This document shows, in pieces, positions 36,145 through 45,598 of a stretch of 64,000 nucleotides of DNA. The DNA comes from Burkholderia sp. GAS332. GTDB lineage: Bacteria; Pseudomonadota; Gammaproteobacteria; Burkholderiales; Burkholderiaceae. The DNA lies in NCBI GenBank assembly GCA_900142905.1, contig FSRV01000001.1, positions 1,488,001 through 1,552,000 of the forward strand. The letters run 5' to 3'. Position numbers and translations under genes: made by a program. The notes below the pieces were generated by a model that was not told the origin of the DNA, did no database searches, and saw only the letters and a list, made by a program, of their open reading frames with translations. How positions within the stretch are numbered: position 1 is the first letter of the stretch; each line of letters starts with the position of its first letter.

Positions 36145-37578
36145 GTGGAAAATTTCGATACTTTCTATTGTGACGGTGGCTGGGTTCCCGTTGCCGGGCG
36201 CGCCAGGCTCGCGGCCTTTGACCCGTGCACCGAGCGTCAATTTGCTTCGATTGCCGTGTGTGACGCGGACGATGTCGATGCAGCGGTTGCCGCGGCGCGG
36301 CGCGCGTTCGATGCCTGGTCAGCGACGCCGGTTGCACAGCGCTGCGCGGCATTGAATCGCGTGCGTGATGGCATTGCGCGGCAGCTCGATGGCTTCGCCG
36401 CCGATCTCGCCCAGGAGATCGGCGCGCCGCTATGGGTGTCGCGGCAGATGCAGGTGCCGATGCCCTTGCGTAATCTCGAACTGGCGATCGAGGCGATCGC
36501 TTCGATGACGCTTGAAACACGCGTTGCCCATTCGCTTGTCGTGCGTGAAGCGGTGGGCGTGGTGGCGGCCATCACACCATGGAATTTCCCGTTACATCAG
36601 ATTGTCGCCAAGGTCGGCGCGGCGCTCGCAGCCGGCTGCACGGTAGTTCTTAAGCCGAGCGAGCTGGCGCCGCTTGCCGCTCGACGCTTTGCCGCAATCG
36701 TTCACGAAGCCGGCCTGCCGCCGGGCGTATTCAATCTCGTCTGGGGTGATGGGCCGGGAACGGGCGCCGCGTTGGCGGCCCATCCCGAGGTCGACATGGT
36801 GAGCTTCACGGGGTCGGTAGCGGGCGGGCGTGCGGTGGCGCGCGTTGCAGCCGACTCCGTGAAAAAAGTCGCGCTCGAACTGGGTGGAAAATCGGCAACC
36901 ATCCTGCTCGACGACGCGCCGCTTTCTGACGCGGTGTCCACCGTGCTGCGCCAATGCTTTACGAACAGCGGCCAGATTTGCGCAGCACAGACGCGGCTAC
37001 TGGTACCCGATGTCCTGCTGAGTGAAGTCGAAGCCTTGTGCGCACACCACACCCGAGACTGGATCGTAGGCAATCCTGATAGTCAGAATACCCGGATCGG
37101 ACCGGTCGCCAACCGTCGTCAGTTCGAGGCCGTGCAGCGCCATATCGACACCGCACTCGCACAAGGCGCGCGGCTCGTGGCCGGCGGTGCGGGCCGTCCC
37201 AATGGTTGTGAGCAGGGTTATTTCGTGCGGCCGACGGTGTTTTCCGCCGTGACGTCAGATATGGCGCTGGCGCGTGAGGAAGTCTTTGGTCCCGTGCTGG
37301 CGCTGATGAGCTACACAGATGATGACGAGGCCGTGGCGATCGCCAACAGCACGCCCTATGGGCTGTCGGGCGGCGTGTGGAGTGCGGACGCGCAGCGAGC
37401 GCTCGGCATCGCCCGGCGCCTGCGCACCGGACAGGTCATCGTCAATGGCGCACCACAGAATCTCGCCGCGCCGTTCGGCGGCTATCGGCAATCGGGCATA
37501 GGACGCGAAAACGGGCGTTACGGCGTCGAGGAATTTTTCGAATTGAAGGCCATTCAGGGAGGTTGTACCCATGCGTGA
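36145..37578 (+). CDS. NAD(P)-dependent aldehyde dehydrogenase
   Basis: 477 residues. Catalytic residues are intact: Asn147 (TPWNFPLH), Glu245 (ALELGGKSA) and Cys279 (NSGQICAAQ), with the nucleotide-side FTGSVAGGR. GTG at 36145 follows AGGGGAAGG. No ATG fits without running into the previous gene. It sits 10 bases after the ThDP enzyme and would oxidise the aldehyde made there to an acid. Its last eight bases overlap the aminotransferase gene. Confidence 0.92.
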   Translation: MENFDTFYCDGGWVPVAGRARLAAFDPCTERQFASIAVCDADDVDAAVAAARRAFDAWSATPVAQRCAALNRVRDGIARQLDGFAADLAQEIGAPLWVSRQMQVPMPLRNLELAIEAIASMTLETRVAHSLVVREAVGVVAAITPWNFPLHQIVAKVGAALAAGCTVVLKPSELAPLAARRFAAIVHEAGLPPGVFNLVWGDGPGTGAALAAHPEVDMVSFTGSVAGGRAVARVAADSVKKVALELGGKSATILLDDAPLSDAVSTVLRQCFTNSGQICAAQTRLLVPDVLLSEVEALCAHHTRDWIVGNPDSQNTRIGPVANRRQFEAVQRHIDTALAQGARLVAGGAGRPNGCEQGYFVRPTVFSAVTSDMALAREEVFGPVLALMSYTDDDEAVAIANSTPYGLSGGVWSADAQRALGIARRLRTGQVIVNGAPQNLAAPFGGYRQSGIGRENGRYGVEEFFELKAIQGGCTHA

Positions 37579-38683
37579 TACCCGCGAAACAGCACTGCGA
37601 CTGCCGGCGCACATCCGCGCGACGAAACCGTATCAGCCGGGTAAGCCGATCGAAGCGTTGGCGCGTGAAATAGGCGTTCAGCCCGACGCGATCGTCAAGC
37701 TGGCCTCAAACGAAAATCCGCTGGGCATGAGCGCCGCGGCCCGTGCTGTTCTGATGGATACCGGCGCCGAACTGGCCCGCTATCCCGACAACGATTGCCA
37801 TGCGTTGCTCGATGCGTTGTCGCGCAGGTTCGACGTGCCTGCCGACTGCCTGGTGCCGGGCAACGGTTCGGAGTGCGTGCTTGGATTAGCCGCAACGGCA
37901 TTTCTTGAACCCGGCCGTCATGCAGTCTATGCGCAGTACTCGTTCCAGGCGTTCGTCAACGCCGTGCAACGCACCGGCGCCTCACACAAGGTGGTGCCGG
38001 CACACAACTACGGCTGTGACCTGGATGCGATGCTCGCCGCCCTCGACGACAATACTGCACTTGTCTACCTCGCCAATCCAGGCAATCCGACCGGCTCGTT
38101 CGTGTCGGGCACCGCACTGGAGCGCTTCATTGCTGCCGTGCCGAGCCACATCCCCGTGCTGCTCGACGAGGCGTATAGCGAGTATTTGCCGCTCGACGAT
38201 CGCTATGACAGTCTGGCGTGGGTCCAGCGCTTTCCCAATCTGATTGTGACCCGAACGTTTTCGAAAGCGTATGGACTGGCCGGGCTGCGAGTTGGATACG
38301 GTGTTGCGCAACCGCCGTTGGCGGCATTGCTGAACCGCATCAGACCTGCCTTTGTGGTGACGGCGCTGGCAGAGCGCGCAGCGGTCGCGGCGCTCAATGA
38401 CGAGGCCTTTCTTGCACATAGTTGTGCTGAAAACCACAAGGGGCTTGCCCAACTCTATGCGGGCTTCGACTCGCTAGGCTTGCATTACCTGCGCTCGCGC
38501 GCGAACTTCGTTCTGGTTCAGGTAGGCGATGCGGCTGCTGTCAATACAAGGTTATTGCGTCAGGGTGTGATCGTACGACCGGTAGGGGTTTATGGCCTGC
38601 CGGAGTGGCTGAGGATTTCGGTCGGCACCGAAGCGGAGAACACACGATGTCTGGCTGCATTGAGAGCGGCGATGGAAGCTTGA
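37571..38683 (+). CDS. HisC-like PLP aminotransferase (aromatic/histidinol-phosphate type)
   Basis: 370 residues of fold-type I, class II aminotransferase. PLP lysine is Lys232 in RTFSKAYGLAGLRVGYG. KLASNENPLG near the start, YLANPGNPTG and LLDEAYSEY are the HisC hallmarks. No other his genes are near, so this is probably an aromatic amino-acid transaminase like HisC2/HisC1 paralogs and not the histidine pathway enzyme. It overlaps the aldehyde dehydrogenase gene by eight bases. With its neighbours it gives amino acid to 2-oxo acid to aldehyde to acid. Confidence 0.85.
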   Translation: MRDTRETALRLPAHIRATKPYQPGKPIEALAREIGVQPDAIVKLASNENPLGMSAAARAVLMDTGAELARYPDNDCHALLDALSRRFDVPADCLVPGNGSECVLGLAATAFLEPGRHAVYAQYSFQAFVNAVQRTGASHKVVPAHNYGCDLDAMLAALDDNTALVYLANPGNPTGSFVSGTALERFIAAVPSHIPVLLDEAYSEYLPLDDRYDSLAWVQRFPNLIVTRTFSKAYGLAGLRVGYGVAQPPLAALLNRIRPAFVVTALAERAAVAALNDEAFLAHSCAENHKGLAQLYAGFDSLGLHYLRSRANFVLVQVGDAAAVNTRLLRQGVIVRPVGVYGLPEWLRISVGTEAENTRCLAALRAAMEA

Positions 38684-38711
38684 CTTAGCCGCTGGTCCTG
38701 GAAGGAGAGGA

Positions 38712-38792
38712 TTCTGTCGCAGAAGGATGATTAGATCGATTGTGCTAATCACATTGCCTGACACCGAGGCAGTTATTCCCTTTGCGACAGAA
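38712..38792. other. Three-way-junction (cloverleaf-like) inverted-repeat element
   Basis: An outer stem TTCTGTCGCA (38712-38721) / TGCGACAGAA (38783-38792) is perfect over 10 bp, and extends to about 14 of 15 pairs inward. It encloses two inner hairpins: GATTAG (38729-38734) / CTAATC (38745-38750), and TGCCT (38755-38759) / AGGCA (38767-38771). It lies between the convergent ends of the aminotransferase and kinase genes. No T-run follows. Could be a structured RNA, a recombination site or a two-way terminator. Confidence 0.5.
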
Positions 38793-38879
38793 CACTATGC
38801 CGCGGTGTACGCCGTTCGCGGGCTATCGTGGTTCCAGAGGTCGAGCGCCCATTGAAGCCGAGGTGCCATCCGACGGCTA

Positions 38880-41453
38880 TCAATCGCTTAGCGCGCCCCG
38901 ATGATCGCGATGCGCTTTGGCCGAATCGAAATAGGTCTGCAACGCGGGGGTTGAATGGTCACTCAACGAGCAGATTCGCGCCAGCCAGTCGGCCTCCGCC
39001 GGCCATTCGCCTTGCACCACTCGAGGATAGATCTGCCGCACGAACTGATGTAGGGCCTTTGCGCCGATATTGCCGCTGACGCCAAGAAGGACGTGTAAGG
39101 CTTCGTGGGTCGATTCAAGGTCGCGGACCGCCACGCTGGCAGCGAGTTGCGCCACCGTCGTGCGAATCTGCTCAATGCCATTGAGGAAGGTCTGGTCCAG
39201 CAAATCGAGCGCCACCAGTTCTTCGAGGTGTTTCTCGTCGAGCAGCGGTCCTTCCTTGTGTGGCGCAGGCTGGCCGCCGTGAACAGCGGACGTCTGTGCT
39301 GGATCCGCCTGCGTTGGCGCATGCAAGGCACGTTGCTGGGCAAACTGTCTTGTAAGGCTGGCATAGAGGGAGCCGACCTGAACGGGCTTGATCATGACCT
39401 CGTTCATGCCCGCAGCGAGGCATGCCTGCACGGCTTCCATATCGGATTGGCTGGTCAGGGCAATGATGGGCACTTTGGCATACGCGTCAGCACGAACGCG
39501 AATCGACGCAGTCGTTTCTACGCCGCCCATTCCCGGCATATTCATATCCATGACGATCGCATCGATGGCGTGGCCCTCCTGCAGCCAGGCCAGCACGGCC
39601 GGCCCATGTTCGGCCTCGACGACGCTCGCGCCGCATCGCTCCAGATAACCTTTGGCAACCAGCCTGCTGTAGGTGTCGTCGTCCGCCACCAGGATCGTTT
39701 TGCCTGCGAACCCGTCGAATCGCTGGATCTGAAGGTGCCGACTGCCGTTTTCGAAGAGCGTCTGGAGAGCAGTGATCAATTCCACCACGCTGCAGGATTT
39801 GCTGATCATGTCGTCCATGCCGGCTCTTCGGGCGAGGGCGCGTGTCACATTGCCCGGCTCCGCCGTATAGGCTGCGATCAGAACGTTCCAGGTCGGATAC
39901 TGATGGTCGACGCGGATTTTCTCGGCGGTCGTGTAGCCATCCAGAACCGGCATATTGATGTCCATCAATACGAGGTCGCAAGGGGAGGGCTGTCGAAGCA
40001 GGGTCAGCGCCACCTGCCCGTTTTCCGCTTCGCTTACGTCGGCGCCCACCTTCGACAACGCGCGACGGGTTCTCGCCCGCTGGCCAGCGTCGTTGTCTAC
40101 GACAAGAATGCGTTTGCCGCTAAAAAATGGTGTGGCGTGGTCAAAAATCTTCTGCTCATGGTCTGCAACTTCGCTCGCCGGGATGACGGGGAATTGCAGC
40201 GTGAACTGCGTAAATTTCCCGACTTCCGAGCGGCAGCCGATCGTGCCGCCGAAGGCGCGCATCGCGCGTTGGCAATAGGCGAGTCCGAGCCCGGTACCCG
40301 CCGCGTTACCCGCAGTACGGAACGGCTCGAACAGATGCGGCAGGATCTCGGGCGCAATGCCGGGTCCGGTGTCATGAACCATGACCGTTTGTCGGTCGAC
40401 TGTGAGCGTGAGCGTCGCTAAAGGATGTGCTGCAATATGATGGAGTGCATTCTTGATCAGATTGAACAGCGTGAACAGATAGACGGTTTCGTCGACCTTG
40501 AAAGTGAAATCCTCCAGCACCGCGAGTCTGACCTTGGCGCGCTCCTTCTGATCGGCGAAGCCGTATTCGTCCAGCGCTTTACGCGTGATGCTCGCCGCGC
40601 TGAGATAGGTGAGGTGATCCGAGCGGATGGGTTTCGCACTGACTTCGTCCAGTGTCATTGCAATAATGCGCAGGCCTCGCTCAATCGACAATTGGCCGTG
40701 GGCGAGATGCCGATAAAGCAAGGCCGCCCTGTCGGGCGACAAGGCCGGTGACGGGTCGGCATCAGTCGCTGCGGGCAGGGCCTCCTCCATGCGATCCAGA
40801 ACGTGTCTCAGCTGGCTGAGCGGGTTGCGCATTTCATGGGCGATCGAGCCTGCGAGTGCCCGAAGTGCGCCGTTTTTTGCCTGCGCGACGATACCCTTCA
40901 GGTTGCTGTAACTGAACGTGAGGCCAGCGAAAATAGCGAATGAGAAAACCGGCAAATACGTGTAGAGAAACAGATGCCCATCCACGTGAACCGATTGCGG
41001 GATGACGATCCTGGCACACAGGATTGCAAGGCCGATCCCCAGAATCAGATTTAGCGATAATGCAACGAATGACGGAAATATGGCGATCAGGAAAAATATC
41101 ATCCCCAGTTCAGCCATGGACCAGAGCATCGAGTAGTGCCCGGCGATCAGGTAATAAGTGAAAAAAAACGGTAGCGAATAGGCTACCGTTACAAAGTAAT
41201 ACCACGGCAGGAAGCGCACAACCGAAGCGGGCCAGAAACGGCGCAACAGTAGCAGCACACAGGCGGCTGTGCCGAGAACCCGCATCAGCAGGTTTTCGTT
41301 GGGTTGAGGGTCGACGTACGTCCACCACAGCCAGTACACCGGATGTCCAACTGTACCGATCACGCCAACCGCCAACACGCTGTAGTCCGACACCTTGGCA
41401 GAGTCAGAAACCACCCGGTTGAGATAGCCGATGCCCCCTGAAATGGCTTTCAT
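38880..41453 (-). CDS. CqsS-like membrane hybrid histidine kinase (two receivers plus Hpt)
   Basis: 857 residues. Six or seven membrane helices fill ~25-190. They include GHPVYWLWWTYVDPQPNENL and RFLPWYYFVTVAYSLPFFFTY, which resemble the sensor part of the Vibrio CAI-1 receptor CqsS. HisKA follows with GSIAHEMRNPLSQLRH (His near 206), then HATPase (~330-420, HDTGPGIAPEIL). Receiver 1 has its Asp near 496 (VLMDINMPVLDG), receiver 2 its Asp near 631 (IVMDMNMPGMGG), and a C-terminal Hpt domain its His near 784 (LHVLLGVSGNIGA). A full His-Asp-His relay is thus present in one chain, longer than CqsS. The DNA-binding output protein is not in the window. It lies 28 bases after the FabH-like gene, so the two are co-transcribed. 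Ligand unknown. Confidence 0.88.
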   Translation of the reverse strand: MKAISGGIGYLNRVVSDSAKVSDYSVLAVGVIGTVGHPVYWLWWTYVDPQPNENLLMRVLGTAACVLLLLRRFWPASVVRFLPWYYFVTVAYSLPFFFTYYLIAGHYSMLWSMAELGMIFFLIAIFPSFVALSLNLILGIGLAILCARIVIPQSVHVDGHLFLYTYLPVFSFAIFAGLTFSYSNLKGIVAQAKNGALRALAGSIAHEMRNPLSQLRHVLDRMEEALPAATDADPSPALSPDRAALLYRHLAHGQLSIERGLRIIAMTLDEVSAKPIRSDHLTYLSAASITRKALDEYGFADQKERAKVRLAVLEDFTFKVDETVYLFTLFNLIKNALHHIAAHPLATLTLTVDRQTVMVHDTGPGIAPEILPHLFEPFRTAGNAAGTGLGLAYCQRAMRAFGGTIGCRSEVGKFTQFTLQFPVIPASEVADHEQKIFDHATPFFSGKRILVVDNDAGQRARTRRALSKVGADVSEAENGQVALTLLRQPSPCDLVLMDINMPVLDGYTTAEKIRVDHQYPTWNVLIAAYTAEPGNVTRALARRAGMDDMISKSCSVVELITALQTLFENGSRHLQIQRFDGFAGKTILVADDDTYSRLVAKGYLERCGASVVEAEHGPAVLAWLQEGHAIDAIVMDMNMPGMGGVETTASIRVRADAYAKVPIIALTSQSDMEAVQACLAAGMNEVMIKPVQVGSLYASLTRQFAQQRALHAPTQADPAQTSAVHGGQPAPHKEGPLLDEKHLEELVALDLLDQTFLNGIEQIRTTVAQLAASVAVRDLESTHEALHVLLGVSGNIGAKALHQFVRQIYPRVVQGEWPAEADWLARICSLSDHSTPALQTYFDSAKAHRDHRGALSD

Positions 41454-41481
41454 GTCGCTCTTTATGTTTATTTATCCAGCA

Positions 41482-42519
41482 TCAGAATTTGAAGCTGCTA
41501 ACGTTGAATGACATGCCGGCGCTGCCGACCCAGCATAATACCGTGTCTCCTCGCTTCAGCTTCCCGCTGTCCTTTGCCAGTGAGATGGCAGCTGGGATCG
41601 AGGCCGAAACGAGATTTCCGGTCTCCGGATAGATGTGATACATCTTGTCCTCGATCCCTACCTTTGCCCCATAGCCGTGCCACGCTGCCTTGGAGGATGC
41701 GTGGGTGAAGACAATATCGATGTCTTTCTTTGGAACAGGCAGTTTGGTCAGCACCGCAGACAGCTCATCCGAATTCTTGTGAAGCTCATGGCCAAATGAT
41801 GTGAAACGCATTTCGCCGTTTTTCCCGATCCGCTCGGATGGGTGACAATACCCTTCGTAGCCCGGAATGGGGATTGTGCACAGGTCCGATACTACCGGTT
41901 TCGCGCGAAAAGCGAAGCTGAAGTTATCCGGCTCCTTTGCGAGGAGCAGGGTAGCGGTCGCCGCCTCACCTATCGTGAACGACGGTAAGGTATATTCGAT
42001 CTGAGCCTGGTTCTTCAACGCAAAATTCCCCGGATAGAGTGGACCACCTGCAAGCATATTGAACTCGGCATTCACAATCATGGCGTTTCTGTACTGACCA
42101 GACTTGAAGAGACTGTCGACGATTGCCATCGCCCTGGTCCAACTCATACAGGCGTCAACCACGTCGAAGCATTCGGCATTGATGAATCCGAGTGTGCTGG
42201 CCATCATGTGGCTGTTACCCGGCTCAAGGAATCCTCGTCCGATACCGACAAAAATAAACAGCTCGATATGCTCCGGCTTCAGATACGTTTCTGAGAGCGC
42301 CTTGCGCGTAGCCATCGCCACGTGATCAATCGGCGTCTCGTGGCTTTCACACCAGCGCCGGTTGACCAGTCCGCTCCTGTCGAGCAGCGTCTTGATGGTG
42401 CGCATCCCCCTATCGATGTCGCCCTCGTACTCCGTAGAGTGGAATCGAATCATATCGATGACTTCCTCGTTCGTAACGATTTTGGAGGGCAGGCTGACTG
42501 CTACATTCTTAATGAGCAT
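41482..42519 (-). CDS. FabH-like 3-oxoacyl-ACP synthase III (possible signal synthase)
   Basis: 345 residues of the KAS III fold. The catalytic triad is complete: Cys124 (VVDACMSW), His273 (FTHASSKAAW) and Asn302 (ETGNLVSASIPAA). The protein is longer between Cys and His than E. coli FabH, as in dedicated secondary-metabolism ketosynthases (PqsD, DarB, OleA-like). No fatty-acid genes flank it, so housekeeping FabH is unlikely. Its only operon partner is a CqsS-like receptor kinase. ATG at 42519 starts LIKNVAVSLPSKIVTNEEV. The Shine-Dalgarno site is weak. Making a diffusible acyl-derived signal is an inference from this pairing. Confidence 0.8.
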   Translation of the reverse strand: MLIKNVAVSLPSKIVTNEEVIDMIRFHSTEYEGDIDRGMRTIKTLLDRSGLVNRRWCESHETPIDHVAMATRKALSETYLKPEHIELFIFVGIGRGFLEPGNSHMMASTLGFINAECFDVVDACMSWTRAMAIVDSLFKSGQYRNAMIVNAEFNMLAGGPLYPGNFALKNQAQIEYTLPSFTIGEAATATLLLAKEPDNFSFAFRAKPVVSDLCTIPIPGYEGYCHPSERIGKNGEMRFTSFGHELHKNSDELSAVLTKLPVPKKDIDIVFTHASSKAAWHGYGAKVGIEDKMYHIYPETGNLVSASIPAAISLAKDSGKLKRGDTVLCWVGSAGMSFNVSSFKF

Positions 42520-42875
42520 AAGGAATCCATGAATAACGTAACGCGGTGGGTAAAAGTATGTTTCGCGCATATAGCACGCAGGTACCTGGACATCAGATAC
42601 CCAGCCTTTGCGGCGTTGGTACATTAACGCGTCCACGGCAAGTCACGAAAACACCCGACAATCCTGGCGCGGCTTATGGCCGGACGACATACATCAAGGA
42701 GCGGCGCGCGATCATGCAGAAGTGGGCCGATTACGCACAGCGTGGCCTCCGAAGCGCCGCGAGTGGCTCCGCTGCTATTCCTCCCCGGAATCATTGCTAT
42801 TGCCGCGCGGCCTCTACTGCCCGCGCACGCTTGCGGCCAACATGGCGTCACCCAACACTCTTTGAGGATGACGTC
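42520..42875. promoter_or_regulatory. Divergent control region between the ketosynthase and OYE genes
   Basis: 356 bases with no convincing gene. It must contain promoters for the ketosynthase-kinase pair (leftward) and the OYE gene (rightward). The GAGG ribosome site for the ATG at 42876 lies near 42864. No clear palindrome or lux-box-like element was found. Confidence 0.4.
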
Positions 42876-43041
42876 ATGAGCAAGCTCTTTAGCCAAACGA
42901 AAGTCGGACATTACGAACTGCAACACCGAGTGGTGCTCGCGCCGCTCACGAGAATGCGTACCGAGCCGGGCAACGTCCCGGGCGACCTCATGGTCGAGTA
43001 CTACACGCAACGTGCCACGGACGGTGGCCTGCTGATTACCG

Positions 43042-44525
43042 AGTCGGCCCTGAACAATTCGTTTCTCGTTGCGCCGGCGTCACGCCGTCACGTCGGCGGC
43101 AATGCAGCGATTGAGCAAAGCAGCGAGAACGAAGACGCAAAAAAGCCGCAGCGTCCTCAGGATCATCCGGAGGTTATGGCCAGCGCCGCACAGTACCGCG
43201 TGCATCGCGTCGCCCAGCGCACCTTTGAGCCAGTTTCGATCGAGTTTCCCGTCTGTCTTCATGTGGCCGATGGCTGGCTCGATTGCACTTCGCCGTCTGA
43301 TCATTGCGCGTAGTCCACGTGTGATGCCCCGCCGCAAGCCCGGGTGGTAGATCTTCACGCCGTCGACCGAGACACCCTTGTAGCCACGGTCGACGATGGC
43401 AACTTCCGGCGTGGCGTCGCACAGGATTGCCGCCTGTTCCAGCTCTTCAGCCAGCGTATGACCATCGTACGGATTGCCCGGCATCGAGCGCATGCCAACC
43501 ACCAATCCTTCCTTGTGGGTCGTCGTGATCGACACCTTCACGCCGAACTCGTACGGCTTGCGGGCCTTGCCTTTGGCCAGACACTCGACTTCAGGCGCGT
43601 GTAGCGCATAAAGCTTGTTCTTGTCTTTCGGTTTCTGCGCCAGGATGCGCTTCGTGCGGCCAATCAGCTCCATTAATGCAGCACGGCCTGGGTCTGCCAC
43701 CTGGGCGACCTGCCGCTCCACATCGCGCATCACCCGTCCAACGCGTGAACGCAGCGTGCGCAGTGCTTTCCTCATGCGCTTGTACTGCTTCGCGTGAGCG
43801 TAGCGGCCAATCTGCAGCCCCAGACGCGGCGCCTCCCGGTTGTAGTTCTGCCTCAGTTTCAGGCCGTGTCGCGCCGCGGCCTTCACCAGATGTTCGCGAC
43901 ACCGCTCGAGCAGGCGCGAATCGGTTGGATGGGCGATCGCTTTCTCCATGACCGTCGTGTCTACAATCACCCGCTTCACGCTTGAGGCCTTGATCACGCC
44001 GGCACGTTTTGCCGCTTCGATCGTCTCGGCAAGCAACTCTTCGACACCGGCTTCGCCCAGTCGCTTGCGCCATCGCGTCAGGCTCGACGGGTCGATCGGA
44101 GGCTCCGTCTGCAGGTACGTTTCGCCCGTGAACACCTGCCAGTACGGGTTCTCCACCCATTGCCAGACGACCTCTTCGTCGGACAGATCGAACGCATGCT
44201 GCAAGTACAGCAGCCCCGCAATCAGGCGCGGCGAGCTCGCTGGTCGACCCTTGCGTGATACGAAGCTCTCGCTCATCGATGCGCCCAATCGTTCCCAACT
44301 GATCAGGTCGGCCAAACGTATCAACGGGTGCTTCAGGTTGATCTGTTCGCGCAGCGGTTGCCGGAAGAAATCTCCCTCCGCTACAGGCGTCTTCGGACCC
44401 ATCTGCACCTCGTCGAAAAATGCAGGATTCACGCGTTAATGTGCCAGGTTCCTGCAATTCCCACAACCGTATTTGCGGCTCAAAGCCTCACACCGCAAGG
44501 CTTTGAAGATTGTTCAGGTCCGACT
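43042..44525. mobile_element. IS5-family-like insertion sequence, about 1.48 kb
   Basis: Ends are imperfect terminal inverted repeats. Left AGTCGGCCCTGAACAATT (43042-43059) matches the reverse complement of the right end, AGTCGGACCTGAACAATC, at 16 of 18 bases. The direct repeat ACCG (43038-43041 and 44526-44529) flanks it, a 4-base duplication. If the shared A/T end bases are left outside, the duplication reads TACCGA. It carries one transposase gene, minus strand. Removing the element plus one repeat copy restores the host gene's frame exactly, so insertion was simple and fairly recent. Confidence 0.93.
43080..44402 (-). CDS. IS5-family transposase
   Basis: 440 residues with a DDE-type catalytic domain. 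Visible parts: N-terminal [18 protein letters not shown] and [18 protein letters not shown], first Asp in [14 protein letters not shown], second Asp in [12 protein letters not shown], and Glu in [24 protein letters not shown] at 44402 follows GACGAGGTGCAG. A GTG 10 codons upstream (44432) is possible. The frame looks intact, so the element may be active. Confidence 0.92.
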   Translation of the reverse strand: MGPKTPVAEGDFFRQPLREQINLKHPLIRLADLISWERLGASMSESFVSRKGRPASSPRLIAGLLYLQHAFDLSDEEVVWQWVENPYWQVFTGETYLQTEPPIDPSSLTRWRKRLGEAGVEELLAETIEAAKRAGVIKASSVKRVIVDTTVMEKAIAHPTDSRLLERCREHLVKAAARHGLKLRQNYNREAPRLGLQIGRYAHAKQYKRMRKALRTLRSRVGRVMRDVERQVAQVADPGRAALMELIGRTKRILAQKPKDKNKLYALHAPEVECLAKGKARKPYEFGVKVSITTTHKEGLVVGMRSMPGNPYDGHTLAEELEQAAILCDATPEVAIVDRGYKGVSVDGVKIYHPGLRRGITRGLRAMIRRRSAIEPAIGHMKTDGKLDRNWLKGALGDAMHAVLCGAGHNLRMILRTLRLFCVFVLAALLNRCIAADVTA

Positions 44526-45508
44526 ACCGATGCAACGGCGGTGTCCCAGCTTGGGATCGCTTACGTTGACGCGCCCGGGATCTACACCGAGGAACAGGTC
44601 AAGGGCTGGAAGCGCGTGATCGATGCCGTTCACGCCAGGGGCGCCCGCATTTTCCTGCAGATGTGGCACGCGGGCCGTCAGGCGCATCCGGCCAATACCG
44701 GGGGTGTCACGCCGGTTGCGCCGTCGGCGTTGCGTTCGCTCGAGCACGCTGCGATTCGCGACGAAGATGGCCAGATCACCGAAGCGGAACTGATCCTTCC
44801 GCGCCCCCTCGAAACCGCCGAGATTCCCGCCATTGTCGAGCAGTTCCGGCGCGGCGCCGAGCTCGCGAAGCAGGCCGGATTCGACGGCGTCGAGCTCCAC
44901 GCCGCCAACGGCTATCTGTTCGAGCAATTCCTGCTCGACGGGACGAACCATCGCGATGACGCGTATGGCGGGTCAATCGAAAACCGCGCGCGCTTCCTCT
45001 TCGATACGCTCGATGCGGTCGTTTCCGTGTGGGGGGGCGGCCGCGTGGCCGTCCGGCTTTCGCCGAGCGGCACTTACGGCACGATGTCCGATAGCAATCC
45101 GCACGCAACGTTCGGTCATGTGGCGGCGCGGCTGAACGAGTATGAGCTTGCCTACTTGCACGTGATTGAACCGCGCATTCGCGGCATCGTGGAAAAGGAA
45201 ACGACCGACGCCGACGTTTCTTCGAAGGACATTCGCCGGATCTACACAGGCACGATCGTTGCCGCTGGTGGCTTCACGGGTGAGAGCGCGGAGGAGATCA
45301 TTGTCGATGGCCACGCGGACCTCGTCGCCTTTGGCCGGATGTTCATCGCCAACCCGGATCTTCCGCAGCGGCTGCGCACCGGTGCGCCGCTCAATCGATA
45401 CGATCGTTCGACGTTCTACGGTGGCGATGCGCCGGGCTATACCGACTACAAGTCGCTGTCCGAGGAAGTCGCGGCCTGAATGAGTGCGCAGGCAAGACAG
45501 TCGGGCCG

Positions 45509-45552
45509 CCCGACGATCACCCGGTAACGTGATGCCGGGTGATGTCGTCGGG
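45509..45552. terminator. Long hairpin between convergent genes
   Basis: CCCGACGA-TCACCCGG pairs with CCGGGTGA-TG-TCGTCGGG: 16 bp with a two-base bulge and a 10-base loop. It lies between the ends of the OYE gene and the 2-hydroxyacid dehydrogenase. No T-run follows on either strand, so it may act with Rho or as an mRNA end protector. Confidence 0.5.
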
Positions 45553-45598
45553 CAGCGAGTGGAGCAGGCGTCCAGCATGGGAATTTCGTGTTGGGCGT

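Larger units (their letters stand above)
42876..45479 (+). pseudogene. Old Yellow Enzyme (NemA/XenB-type) interrupted by an insertion sequence
   Basis: The 5' part (42876-43042) encodes [27 protein letters not shown] and GGLLIT. After the insertion the frame resumes at 44529 with DATAVSQLGIAYVDAPGIYT, LQMWHAGRQAHP (substrate-site residues), HAANGYLFEQFL, and GGSIENRARF, ending FGRMFIANPDLPQRL. Joining 42876-43042 directly to 44531-45479 restores one open frame of 371 codons, the usual length of FMN-dependent ene-reductases. The enzyme would reduce alpha,beta-unsaturated ketones or nitro compounds. In this strain it should be inactive unless the element leaves. Downstream genes may suffer polarity or gain a new promoter. 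Confidence 0.93.

Noticed and set aside
39105..40421. 438-codon open frame antisense to the hybrid kinase
   Set aside because: No ribosome site or recognisable motif. The opposite strand encodes intact kinase and receiver domains.
42546..42875. Upstream extension of the OYE frame
   Set aside because: The extension is Arg-rich without a start signal. ATG 42876 has a GAGG site and matches the family N-terminus.
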